Position numbers and translations under genes: made by a program
The notes under the pieces: model-generated
Databases searched by the model: none
What the model saw: the letters and a program-made list of their open reading frames with translations, nothing else
What the model was told of the DNA's origin: nothing
Assembly: GCF_032062135.1 (NCBI RefSeq)
Contig: NC_092859.1
Location: 69,512,239-69,576,238 of the forward strand
Source of the DNA: Pyxicephalus adspersus
Lineage: Eukaryota; Chordata; Amphibia; Anura; Pyxicephalidae
DNA: 64,000 nucleotides
Direction: 5' to 3'
Part shown: positions 49,168 through 60,460 of the stretch, piece by piece
Position numbering within the stretch: position 1 is the first letter of the stretch
Layout of the letters: the number at the start of each line of letters is the position of its first letter

Positions 49168-52101
49168 TTAAAGCCTTAATACCCAGTTATATTTTGTGCT
49201 TCTAGAAAAAACATCCAGCTTTTTCTTAAAGCAATCTATAGTTGTTGCTGAAACTTCTTCCTGAGGGAGCCGATTCCACATTTGAACAGATCTTACAGTG
49301 AAGAATCCCTTCCTTATCCGGAGATTAAACTTCTTTTCCAGATGCAAAGAGTGCCCACTTGTGCTTTGTAATGATCTCAAAGTGAATACTTGAGAAGAGA
49401 GTTCTCTATATTGACCCTTTATTTATTTTTACAGGGTGATCATACGTCCCCTTAAACGTCTCTTCCCAAGGGAGAATAGATTCAGTTCAGATAATATCTC
49501 CTCATAGCTGAGCTCCTTCATTCCTTTTAATAATTTAGTTGCCCTTCTCTGCACTCTCTCCAATTCAACAATGTTCTTTTTGTGAACTTGTGCCCAAAAC
49601 TGGAAGGCATTTTCCAGATGTGGTCTGACCAATGCTTTGTACAGGGGCAGGATTATGTCTCCATCTCTAGTCTATTCCTCTTTAATACAACAAAGAACCT
49701 TACTAGCTTTAGATATTGCAGCTTGGCATTACATGCTGTTATTAAGTCTATGATCTACCAGAACCCCCAGATCCTTTTCCATTTCTGACTCCCCCAAATG
49801 TATTCCCCCTAGACAGGATGAAGCATGCATGTTGTTAGCCCACAAGTGCATAACTTTACATTTATCTATAATAAATGTCATTTGTCACTTGGCTGCCCAA
49901 TCAAACACTACATCCAGGCCTGTTTTTAGATTATAGACATCCTGTATGGACTTAATTCCATTAAAAAGCTGGGTGTCATCTGCAAACACAGAAATGGTAC
50001 TTTAAATCCCAAACTCTATATAATTTATAAAGATGTTAAACAGTAAAGGTCCCAACACTGAACCCTGGGGTACACCACTAATAACCTTAGACCATTCAGA
50101 GTATGAATTATTAATTACAACTCTCTGGATGTGATCTTTAAGCCAGTTCTCTATCCATTTACAAATTGATTTTTCCAAACCTATTGACCCTAACTTGCAT
50201 ATTACCGGCTGTGGGGTACGGTGTAAAAATGTGTCTGTGGGGTATGGTGTCAAATGCTTTATCGAAGTCCAAGTATACTATATCAACTGCTATTCCACTG
50301 TCTACCCGTTTACTTACTTCCTCCTAAAAAGAGAGTAAATTTGTTTGACAACTTTGGTCTTTCTTGAAGCCATGCTGACTATCACTTATATTATTTTCTA
50401 GCAGAAACTCCCCTATGTGGTTCTTTATCAAACTCTCTAGGACCTTTTTTAAGTATAGACGTTAAACTAATTGGTCTGTAGTTACCTGGTAATGACTTTG
50501 CTCCCTTTTTGAAGATAGGAACCACATTTGCCTTACGCCAATCCATCGGTACCATGCCAGTGACTAAAGAGTCTTCAAAAATTAGAAATAATGACTTTGA
50601 AATAACCGAGCTCAGCTCTTTGAGGACACGTGGATGTAATCCATCAGGTCCTGGTGCTTTGTCAACCTTAATTTTGCTCAACTGTTTCTCAATCATATCA
50701 ATAATAATCAGTTTTGAGCCATTGTGACTCATTTAAGGCAGTCACATTGCTATTATGAATTTACACAAAAAAAAGTGTTTAGTAAATCCGCCTTTTCTTT
50801 ATCCCTAGTTAACAAACCAGAGACATCCTTTAAGGGGCCTACATGCTCAGATCTAATCTTTTTGCTATTATTCTATTTAAAAAAAATTGGGGGTTTGCCT
50901 TACTTTCCCTTGCAATCTGTCTTTCATTTTAAAGTTTTGCACATTTTATCTCCTTCTTATCCTTCATTTTTATATTTTTGGAATGCCCTTTTCTTGTACC
51001 TTAAGGCTTTTTAACATCAGCTGTGAGCCACATAGGTTTTAATTTTAGCCTCTTAAATTTATTATCCATTGGAATACATTTTTCAGTGTGCTTTTGTAGA
51101 ACAGACTTGAAACATTCCCATTTCAGTTCTGTGTTCTTTGAGGACAATATTTTCTTCCAGTCCAAGTCACAGAGAGCTGCCCTTAATAGTGGAAAACATG
51201 CTCTCTTAAAATTAAATGTTTTAACTTTCCTGTTTTTACTTCCGGTGTACAACATTAAATTAAATCATAATATGGTCACTGCTACCCAGATTTTTTTTTA
51301 TTTGCACATTTGTTATAAGTTCTGCATTGTTGAAGAGAACCAGGTCCAGCAGAGTATCATTTCTAGTTAGGGCTTCTATAAACTGTACTATAAAATTATC
51401 TTGTATTAAATTCACAAATTTCCTCCCTTTTGCTGTTCCTGTAGTACCAATACTCCAGTCAATGTCAGGGTAGTTGAAATCTCCCATGATAAAAACACTT
51501 CCACTTTTTGCTGCTTTTTCTATCTCTGCGAGTAGTTGATATTCTATTTCTTACCTAGCACTGGGGGGCCTATAGCAGACTCCAATAATTAATTGTGTGT
51601 TATTCAACCCCACATTCAACTCCACCCATAATGCCTCAACCTCATTGCTTGTTCCATCCGCATTTTCTTCTTTCACATTCACTTTTAGATCACTTCCCAC
51701 ATACAGACACCACCACCCTTTCGTTTTACTCTGTCTTTACGAAAGAGAGTATACCCAGGAATATTGACAGCCCAGTCATGTGAAGAACAATGCCAGGATT
51801 CAGCAATGCCAACTAAGTCATGATGCCCTTCACTCGTTAAGGCTTCCAACTCCCCTATTTTGTTTGCTAGACTTCTAGCATTGGTGAACAGGCTCTTTAA
51901 ACCATTGCTGCATTTACCAACATTGATTGCCAAATTGTTTTGTTTTTCACTACAACTAGTACTGCACAATCCAATTTTTGTTTGTAACATTGGAAGCTCT
52001 ATACATTTATCCATAACCCTCCCCCAATCTATCCCCAATCCACCCTCCACTAGTGGCTGACCCCTGACTAACCTTTCAGCCACCTTATTATACTGTCCCA
52101 C
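49168..52101 (-). pseudogene. CR1 ORF2: endonuclease-reverse transcriptase, broken
   Basis: In order: endonuclease start SLFTNARSLANKIGELEAL and SHDWAVNIPGYTLFRKDR (52101-51685), MGDFNYPDIDW and LGSSDHIMI (51487-51260), a linker (51255-51001), RT blocks KAPGPDGLHPRVLKEL and NYRPISLTSI (50732-50391), VPQGSVLGPLLFNIFIN (50253-50002), catalytic FADDT (about 49990-49976), then [19 protein letters not shown] and [15 protein letters not shown] (49632-49429) and a tail with VQMWNRLPQE (49380-49168). It is spread over several frames with stops. The block order and the C-terminal 'LE-x-VQRRATK' are diagnostic of the CR1 clade. Confidence 0.9.
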
Positions 52102-52111
52102 CCCCTCTGTC

Positions 52112-52998
52112 CTAGTTTAAATATCCTTCCACCATTCCCCTAAATCTTTCCCCTAGCACAGCAGACCCCCTTTCATTTAGGTGCAAACCATCTCTGGCAT
52201 ACAGGTTGTACCCCAATGAAAAATCAACCCAGTGCTCTATGAACCCAAACCCTTCCTTTTTGCACCAGGACTTAAGCCATGTGTTTAGCTGTCTAAGCTC
52301 CCTCTGCCTTTCCTGTGTTGCGCATGGCACAATATAACCATGAAGGTCCTTTTCTTCAATTTGAAACCTAGTTTTTTAAAAGGATTTTTAAGGATACTCC
52401 ATCTTCCATCTATCTAGTCATTGGTTCCAACATGGACCAAGACAGCAGGGTCCTGTCCAGCCCCTCCCAGTAATTTGTCCACCACATGCCGAACCCTGGC
52501 ACCAAGGAAACAGCAAATCATTCGGTTGAAGGGATCCGGGCGACAAACTGTTCTATCAATCCTCCTGATAATAGAATCCCTTATGACAACCAACTGTGTT
52601 TTCCTTCCTTCCCCTCCCCTACTGGATGGGCTGCTCTCCCGGCTGTTAGGGGTAGCAGTAACATCTAGAGTTGCTACCACTGGGTCCGCCACCTGCACAT
52701 CTTCACATAACTGTGCAAAAACATAGGGCTGGCCTTCCTTTTCTGGGTGCCCCAACCACTTTCTTTAACTACAGTAACCCAACTCCCTACATGTTCATCC
52801 TGGATAGACCCCTATATCAAGGTGATCAACTTATTTCAGTGTTGCAATGTGCTTCTCCAGTTCTCCAATGCAAGATACCAGAAGGGTGACTTGCTCACAT
52901 TGGTCACAGTGGTATTCACCTAGGAGATGTTGCTCCATTTGTGCATACATATGGCAGATTGTGCACTGAACCAAACCTTCCACCTTGCTACCACTCAT
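52112..52998 (-). pseudogene. CR1 ORF1: zinc-finger and SGNH esterase-like protein, broken
   Basis: ATG at 52998 opens MSGSKVEGLVQCTICHMY and HCDQCEQVTLL, a CxxC..H..CxxC finger followed by a leucine-rich stretch, with a stop at 52831-52833. The next frame (52755-52414) has VVIRDSIIRRIDRT, GARVRHVVDKLL and VLVHVGTND, and 52330-52112 has NTWLKSWCKKEGFGFI, then DGLHLNERGSAVLG. These are blocks I (GDS), III (GxND) and V (DxxH) of SGNH/GDSL hydrolases, as in CR1 ORF1. The block I Gly is Arg here. The esterase domain of CR1 ORF1 is thought to aid retrotransposition. Stops and shifts separate the parts. Confidence 0.83.
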
Positions 52999-52999
52999 T

Positions 53000-54110
53000 T
53001 TCCCCAGTTACTATCTTTGTTTACAAGGAGTTTACTTACAGTTTGTGGTTACTATAAGCATTAAACTTTTTTTTTTTAAACTCCACTTGATTCCAAGCCA
53101 CCAGCCAAGAGTAAGCAAGCTCAAGGTGAGTCTGCCAGGAACTTAAATCACATGTGAAACCTTGACCACTCAATGAAAAAAAAGCTATTTAAAACAAAAC
53201 TGACAGTCAGTCAAGCATACACAACCCAAGTTAGACACAACTCCAAATGTACATGTTACAAAACATGTAACTGTGTTTTCTAATTCCACTTGATTCCAAG
53301 CCACTTGTTTCACTAGCCAAGTGTTTGGCACAAAGCAGAACTGCATGTATATGAGCCCTGCTGGATAGTTATATATTTTTTTTTAATCATCATGTTATGG
53401 CTGAAAAATTGTACACCACAGTACAGGACTATTGAGTAGGCAGCTAAGCAGTGGTACTGGTTTATCAATGTGTTACATCTACTGTAACCCCAATAAGTCT
53501 TGATTTCTGGGCAGATTAGTTAATAAAGCTTACCCACCGGGCTACATACATGAATATCAAACATCAAAGTTTTACAAAAGTGCTTGTAGTATACTTTTGT
53601 TCTCTATGTTCCGTTTTAGCATTTTTAAAAGGGAGGTTTGAATTTTAAACTTGTCCAGGCAATTACATATAGTTGATGTAACATAAAATTAAATTGTTTC
53701 AAATATTGTATCATTAGCAGTGGCATTGTGCTTGTCATCAGCGATGACCTTAATAGGTTACTACACAACATGTGCTTCTTCATGTACAACAATGACACAA
53801 ACTATAACACAGGTGGCATGAGGGAGGTGGAAGACTTAGCAATAAAAATGAACCAAGGTAGTCATTATCTTTAAACCCATTTTTTAAAAAAAATAAAAGA
53901 ATTTAAATAATTGAAATTTGGTCAGGTTGATATGCCTGTAATTCACTGGAGGGATATGCCTCATCGCCCATCCCAGTGATTCATGTACAAAATATGTTGT
54001 GTGGTTGTTACTAGGAGGGGCAATTACAGCAGTAAAAAAAAAAAGTACTAATCATTCATTGCTCTATGAGAATGTGGTTTTGTGGTAATGGTACCCTACA
54101 GTAATTTTAA
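53000..54110. other. Intergenic, possible CR1 5' UTR at left
   Basis: CCACTTGATTCCAAGCCAC occurs twice, about 200 bp apart (near 53085 and 53287), and may mark a repeated LINE 5' UTR or an old tandem pair. The rest is plain A+T-rich sequence. Confidence 0.4.
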
Positions 54111-54112
54111 TA

Positions 54113-54436
54113 ACATTATACAGTATTTATATAGCACCATCATATTACGCAGTCGATAGTCATGTCATCAACTGCCCCTCAAAGGAGCTCACAATCTAAT
54201 GTCCCTACCATATTCATATGTCATTATTGTAGTCTAAGGTCAATTAGAGGGGAAGCCAATTAACCTAACTGCATGTTTTTGGAATGTGTGGAGGAAACCA
54301 GAGTACCTGGAGGAAACCCATGCAGACACGGGAGAACCTGCAAATTCCATGCAGATAGTGTCCTGGCTGAGATTTGAACCAGGGACCTAATGCTGCAAAG
54401 GCAAGAGTGCTACCTCTACGCCACTTTGCTGCCCCA
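54113..54436 (-). mobile_element. tRNA-derived SINE with conserved core and L2-like tail
   Basis: On the minus strand the head (from 54436) has an A box TGGCGTAGAGG and a B box GGTTCAAATC, spaced as in a tRNA. A central part with GTTTCCTCCAGGTACTC and TGGTTTCCTCCACAC follows, which I recognise as the core of a SINE group widespread in fish and amphibians (V-SINE-like). The tail, TAGATTGTGAGCTCC to GGTGCTATATAAATACTG, is that of L2. The three modules and a length of about 324 bp make it essentially full length. The V-SINE name is from memory; the tRNA promoter and L2 tail are directly visible. Confidence 0.8.
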
Positions 54437-55346
54437 GTAATTTATGTTAAAAATCATGTACTTCTCCAAATGACCATCATCTGTCATGTCTGTTAGTACC
54501 CATTTTGTCCAGTTAGCCAAGTTCACAAGTTTGTAGCGTGAAGGCCTAAGAGTTGTAGGATCATACCTGCATGTCCAATGTCATTTAATGTTATGGCTGG
54601 TCTTGTGTTCATTATGTTTTCTCATTAGGTGATCTCGCTGGTGCAATGCATTGAAATGTATGGGCAAGCATTAGAAAAGCACTGACATCTGCTTCCAGCA
54701 CATAGCACAGTTGTTTCATTTCAAACCTGGTTCACAGAATCAATTTAGAAGACCACTAGTACCTCTAATTTTTGGCTGCTTGTGGTTATCTTTACTACCC
54801 ATTTGATCTAGTAATGGAAAAATGGGTAAAAATGTATAGTACTTCAGGGCAGGTTAACAAATACCTGTACTTTCAACTGGCATAAGATTATCCCATACCC
54901 ACTCTAATGTAAATGTGTCAATGTATCTATGTAAAACATGACAAAATGCATGTGGCACTAGATTGCTGCAGTTTGTCTAATGTAAATGAACATTTCATTA
55001 TAACTTGTGTAACTTGCAATGATTCTTAGAAAATTACCTTTACATTCCAGTTGAAGCTTTATCACATGTTTGGTGAGAAGAGAGCTCTGACTCAGTTTTA
55101 CTGGACTGGTCCGGATGACCCCTGGGCCATGCACAGATGTTTGGAGGAGCAGGAGTTATGACTAATAATGCTAACCAAAATCATTCATCAAACATATCCC
55201 ATCACACTGCACATGCAATGTTTCATAAATACAAAGACATACTGACTGGAAAAGAAAATGTTTTAAAATCGATTTTTATTTCAAAAGTTTACAAAAACAC
55301 AATTCAGAAACAGATCAACAGACTAAATTGCACAAAGCTCCACTAT

Positions 55347-55364
55347 CCCCCCCCCCCCCCCCCC
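55347..55364. repeat. Poly-C run
   Basis: Eighteen consecutive C residues. Just to its left (about 55267-55320) is a short stretch resembling a complemented L1 3' end (ATTTTTATTTCAAAAGTTTA). Confidence 0.9.
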
Positions 55365-57324
55365 ATAGCCTAGATTATTTTCCCTTCATTTAAGGTATAA
55401 AAACAAGAAATACATTAGGACATCAGTCAGGAGCTCTATTAACATAATGTATGTTACAGAGAAAAACATGTTTCTTATCTGATGAGCCAATAAATATTAA
55501 ACTGATAGATCCAACTAAGTGTAATTTATAAAATAATATTGAATATTAAAGCAGATGTCATGAACAGCATCTATTGATTGTGTGATGATTCCCTAAAGCA
55601 AGGTTTGATCACCTATTAGTTAAAAATAACCACTAAACCCCACAGCAGAAAGATGGGCCACCCTAAATTGAAGAACCACTAAACTCTTGACAGATGATTC
55701 ACCTTTAATAAAACTAAAAAAACAGACTACTAATACCATGTACAATGCTGCAAGTAAATATTTCCACAGAAATGCATAAATGGAAATGTAACATTTGTAT
55801 TATTCGAATGATATATGTTACCTGCCTAAAAATCAAATGCAGGCACCAACATCACAATCATCTTCTACGGGATTACTGACAAGAGACATAAAAGTCTACA
55901 TTAGAAAGACTTTTTTTCCATTAGAACGTATTTTATTTTCATACAAGTCGATGAGAATTAGAAAGCAGTTTGTTCATAGCAGGTAAAAATCAGGTTAACT
56001 AATTGCATTTTTTTCTGAATGATCTCAAAATACTTTTATCCATATATTAACATGCTCATAGCACGACACAGGCCTTTTCTCTTAACCTCCAATGTGCCTC
56101 AATTTATTTATTATGTATTATATTTTATTCATACATAGTTTTGCACAAACCAGTTTAATGAAAGTTATTCACTTGCTTTAGAGATCCCTTGATTTAAGGT
56201 AGTCTGTAGAAGAGTTAACATACCTAACGAGTTAACATAATTCTAGCAGCTCACGGGAAAAGCTGCTCCTCAGCTGCTGTATATATTCCACAGTTCTATA
56301 TGTGAAGAACACCTGTTCCTCCATTGCAGGCTTAATCCTCCCACCAGTCCATATATCACTATGGGATGTATGAGCCGACAGGAAGAATCACAGTGCACAG
56401 CAAATCTAAAGAGCTGAATATTAACAGTGGCCTTGTAACACTGGGCACTTTTTTTATTTTTTTTTACAGCCTGCCTTCATGAAGAAATGACTCTCATGGG
56501 GTTATATCACATTTCAATATTTTTACTGTAATTGTGGGTCCAAAGATGATGATTATCTATTAAATGGCAAATCAGACCGTAAGTTTCCTTAGAATTGTCC
56601 TCAAGCGCTGGTCCAACTGGCTACCAAATTTTTCTAACCTACTTGGTTGATTGGCTGACTTGACTGACAGAAACGTAAGCTAGATAAAACTAGAAAGCAG
56701 GTAAAGTGACCTGGCTCCAATATCTAGCTATTGAGTCACACATACATGACTGGAGTAGCTAATATATGCTTGTTTGGTCTAAAATGGTTCTAGTGAATAG
56801 AAGAATCTGCTCACTGAGTCATTGACCCAGAAGCAGTATGTGGCATAGTAAAGAAATGTCTGGTTCTGCTTTGTAGGTAATGATCAGTGCCATCCAGCTG
56901 TCTCTGGGGTTCTTATCAACCCATAGCTTGGGGACTTCTGTAACTAGCAGACAAGGTTCAATCGAAAAAAACCTTAAAATTTCATCCTGCAGTCACCAGC
57001 CGAAGACTGGTAATTGAAAACCCTTTTTAAAATACATACATTTTGCAATTTATTACAAAAATATGGACAAAAGTAAAACTCTGGGATTTATAGATAGGAG
57101 TGGGATAAGAGATAAGATGTATTCATCCAATAGATATTTTGGATTGTATAGTACTGGGGCACCTTTGTCCCAATCTTCCTATAGCTTTTTCCAAACCAGG
57201 CTCAGCTTTGCAACAAATGTACTACTGGCAAAACAATATATTCCTAAAGAAAATGGAAGAACTTAAGAACTTCTTGAAGATGCAAAGCAATGCTGTGTCA
57301 TCTGGTTTGTGTTATACTCTGTGG

Positions 57325-57328
<4 letters not shown>

Positions 57329-57371
<43 letters not shown>
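57329..57371. repeat. (AT)n microsatellite
   Basis: About 21 uninterrupted AT units. Confidence 0.95.
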
Positions 57372-57377
<6 letters not shown>

Positions 57378-60232
57378 AAGATGAAGGTACACTACAATGG
57401 TAGCTCATGTAAAACCCAAGTTCAGCCTAGCAAAGTAAACACAGGGTGGGCAAATCTACAAGTTATAATCACAGACAGCAATGTGGACCCATTGGGTGAC
57501 CCCTCCCCTCAGTATATTTAGAGATTTAAAGAAATTGATCAGCTAGATTCAATCTAATTTTGTGGATTAAAGGGCAATATTTGGTGGAGTGGGAATGCAT
57601 AAAACAGAGTAAATAGAACACTAACATCTAAGAGGTAGATAAAACGTGACACCTTGATTTAATTAACACACTAGTTCAAACATCCTTCATCTCTATGAAT
57701 ATGTAGCACAAAAATAAACCATATCACCAAAATGCCTAGCACACCTGATTTATACCTAAAATAGCCCACATTTTACTCCAAACCAGCTAAACTGGGTTAA
57801 AAAAACAAACAAACATGAAAGCAAAATAATCTCCTTCGTTTTTTCACAAGGTGCTAACTATCACTTAGCATTGGTTTGTGTTAAAGCAGAATAAAAGAAT
57901 CAGAAAAAGGTAATCAGATTTTAAAGCAACAAGGATAAAATGGTTTAGCATTAAAGCAAATTTTATGTTTATACTTTTGAGTGATGCACTGAAAAGTGCA
58001 CCACTGATTCAGACACTCTTCCTTTAATACAACCTTAATAAATGACCAAGGAAAAACTGCTTTCATTAAATTTCCTAATTTGTGCTGACCTTGGCAATTA
58101 AAAGTTACTTTTTTAAAAACATGTAACTAATAAAATCTGATTCATTTCTGTGGAGCAATAAAGGTGGAGATACAATTCCAAATGTCCATTACTATGGTCC
58201 TAATTAGTAGCATGGAGAAATGGGTCTCGTAACTCCCTAATTTGTCTAGAGCTGGAAGCCACCTGTAAAAAACAGTATTGTAGTAAATAGTCACATTAAA
58301 GCTCCATGATATTAATATGTCAGAAATTACTACTAAAGTGAGTTTTTTTGTTGCTGAAAAAAAAACATTTCAATATAGCATACAGCAAAGCGCTGTAGTA
58401 TTTAACAAAACAAACAACTTGTAAACATGTAACAGTCAGTTTGTAACCAGGTCATAGACCCTTCATAGAAGTCCTTCCCATATTTGACAATACATACCGT
58501 AGCATAATCTATTTGAAAACAGTATAAATTACAGCTTATTCCAGTTCTATCTCGGAAATAGAAGAATGAGAATCTATTACAATATATATGTAACTTGTCT
58601 GGATATATTATAGGCTGAGAATTAGTGTTCATGTTTTAAAATTGCCTTTTGTTAAGAACAGCAGCCTAAAAAGTGAGATAATAAGAAATTTACACAATTC
58701 CATTCATCTAACATGCACATTCAATATTTGGTGCCTGTGAGGTAACTTAAGTTACAGCCTATATATCAGTACCATATGATGACAGATTTTATCTCTGCAT
58801 TAATGGCAGATAGTTATCAAAAATTAGACAACTATTTTCTAACCAACAAAATCTCCTGCAACACATGCCTGTTTGATGATACAAGCAAATGTACACCATA
58901 CATGGTGCAAATGTCACTGCAGTTATTGTAATATTCTCATATTACGCTGAACGCCAGGCAGATAAAAAAGACATTTTTTTGCAACTAGTGTAAGTGCCTG
59001 ACTTGTGCTTTGAATCAGCATTTACAGACCTAGCTCTTCCTATCCGGTGTTCTGCATGCAAATTTCTTAACAAGCAGCATCCCGATAGGAGGTAAGGGCA
59101 GAGTAAGCAGAGAAATAGACTAGATAGAGGGTGAAGGGAGGGTATTACTGTATTCAGTAACTGTAAACGTTTTTTTCTACCCGATTGGACTATGTGGCAT
59201 GTGGTTATAGCTATGTGGTTGTGTTAATCTCAAAACTAGATCGATGAATTATTACCTATTTGGTAAGGTGGTTTTTGCCTTCACATAAACTCTTTCATAT
59301 CCATATCTACAATCTCAATGCAATCTTACTGCACAGCTGACACTAATGTAATATTGTGTTGCAGTATCTGTTAATGAGATACTGTTGGCACACAACATCC
59401 AAATGATTTCATACTGCAGGGCACTTGCTATCTTGCTTATATGTAATGTGCCATTTTTGGCAGTTATGACAGACTTGTTGAAAGACAGGCTAAGCTCTGT
59501 TTGCTCTTAACAAGTTATACTTGGCTTCCGGAGGGTGGAATGCTATATGACAAGCTGAGCTCATTCAAGTGAGACTGTGGGTCATCCTGTAGTGTTGGCA
59601 GATGTCTGCAACATGGCTGTTTAGTAAATACGAACCTTGGTGTCGCCTGCCTCTTTTAGATATGTAATTAAATACAACAAGGCTATAGATAGAACATCTG
59701 ACTAGCAGCAAGCCGGCCCCTAATATAGAATACAGCTACAATGACAAAAATCGCAGTCTAAACCCTGGATACATTGCCAAGAGGATGCACTTGGGATGCC
59801 TTCTATGGACATTCCAGAATAAAATGGCGGATTTATGTTTCTGAGGATAGCCCTTGTTTCTATGGACAGATGATGCTGTGACCTGTGATCCTATAAAGTG
59901 TTACTAATGTGTCCTAAAAGGCAGAAAAAACATTTTACCCAAAGAGACTACTACTACTAATACTACTACATTGTAACTCTATGTAAGTACATGACAGGAT
60001 TGTTTTTTTCTTGGTAAGTAACAGACCTTTACCATACCAAGCTCAACATTAAAAACTTTGAGTAACCAAATACAGCAAAGCTCACAGTCCATAGACTACT
60101 GTCTACTGTATATATCCATTAGGAGCCAAGACAGGAATGAGTAATAATATTATGTACAGTTATGTAAATTTTTTACATATCTGCATTTCTTTCCCTAACT
60201 CATCCTTCATTATTGCTAAATTTACACATTAA

Positions 60233-60460
60233 GGCCGATTTGCTAAAGGAGAAAATGTTGACTTTGCAACTGAATTTTCGACCTAGCTTAGTAAAATAGG
60301 TAAATCTGTGCTGACTTCTATCATTCAATCATGGGAAAGTAAATATTTTTGAATGCCCTAAATGTGATTGGGTATTCAGCACAACGTGAATTTGTAACGG
60401 TTCTCTAATATATAAAAAAATCACTTTGCAAAGTAAAAATGTTCTTTAATAAATCAGCCA
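60233..60460. mobile_element. MITE with GGC(C/T)GATTT(A/G)(C/T)TAAAG ends
   Basis: Left end GGCCGATTTGCTAAAGGAGA; right end, complemented, TGGCTGATTTATTAAAGAAC. About 228 bp, no coding capacity. The ends resemble those of the fold-back family (CTGATTTATTA) but the interior differs and does not form a long hairpin. Confidence 0.6.

Larger units (their letters stand above)
48955..53000 (-). mobile_element. Nearly full-length dead CR1 LINE
   Basis: The minus strand shows ORF1 (zinc-finger plus esterase-like), ORF2 (endonuclease, RT, C-terminal domain) and a 3' end around 48955 reading GAACTTGATGAACTTTTTTC then AACCTAACC, the CR1-type terminus. Reading frames are repeatedly interrupted. The 5' end may extend past 53000, where GATTCCAAGCCA recurs (53090 and 53294). 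Confidence 0.87.

Noticed and set aside
54355..54436. Possible tRNA gene on the minus strand (A and B boxes)
   Set aside because: The boxes belong to the head of a SINE: no full cloverleaf with a paired acceptor stem, and SINE core and L2 tail follow.
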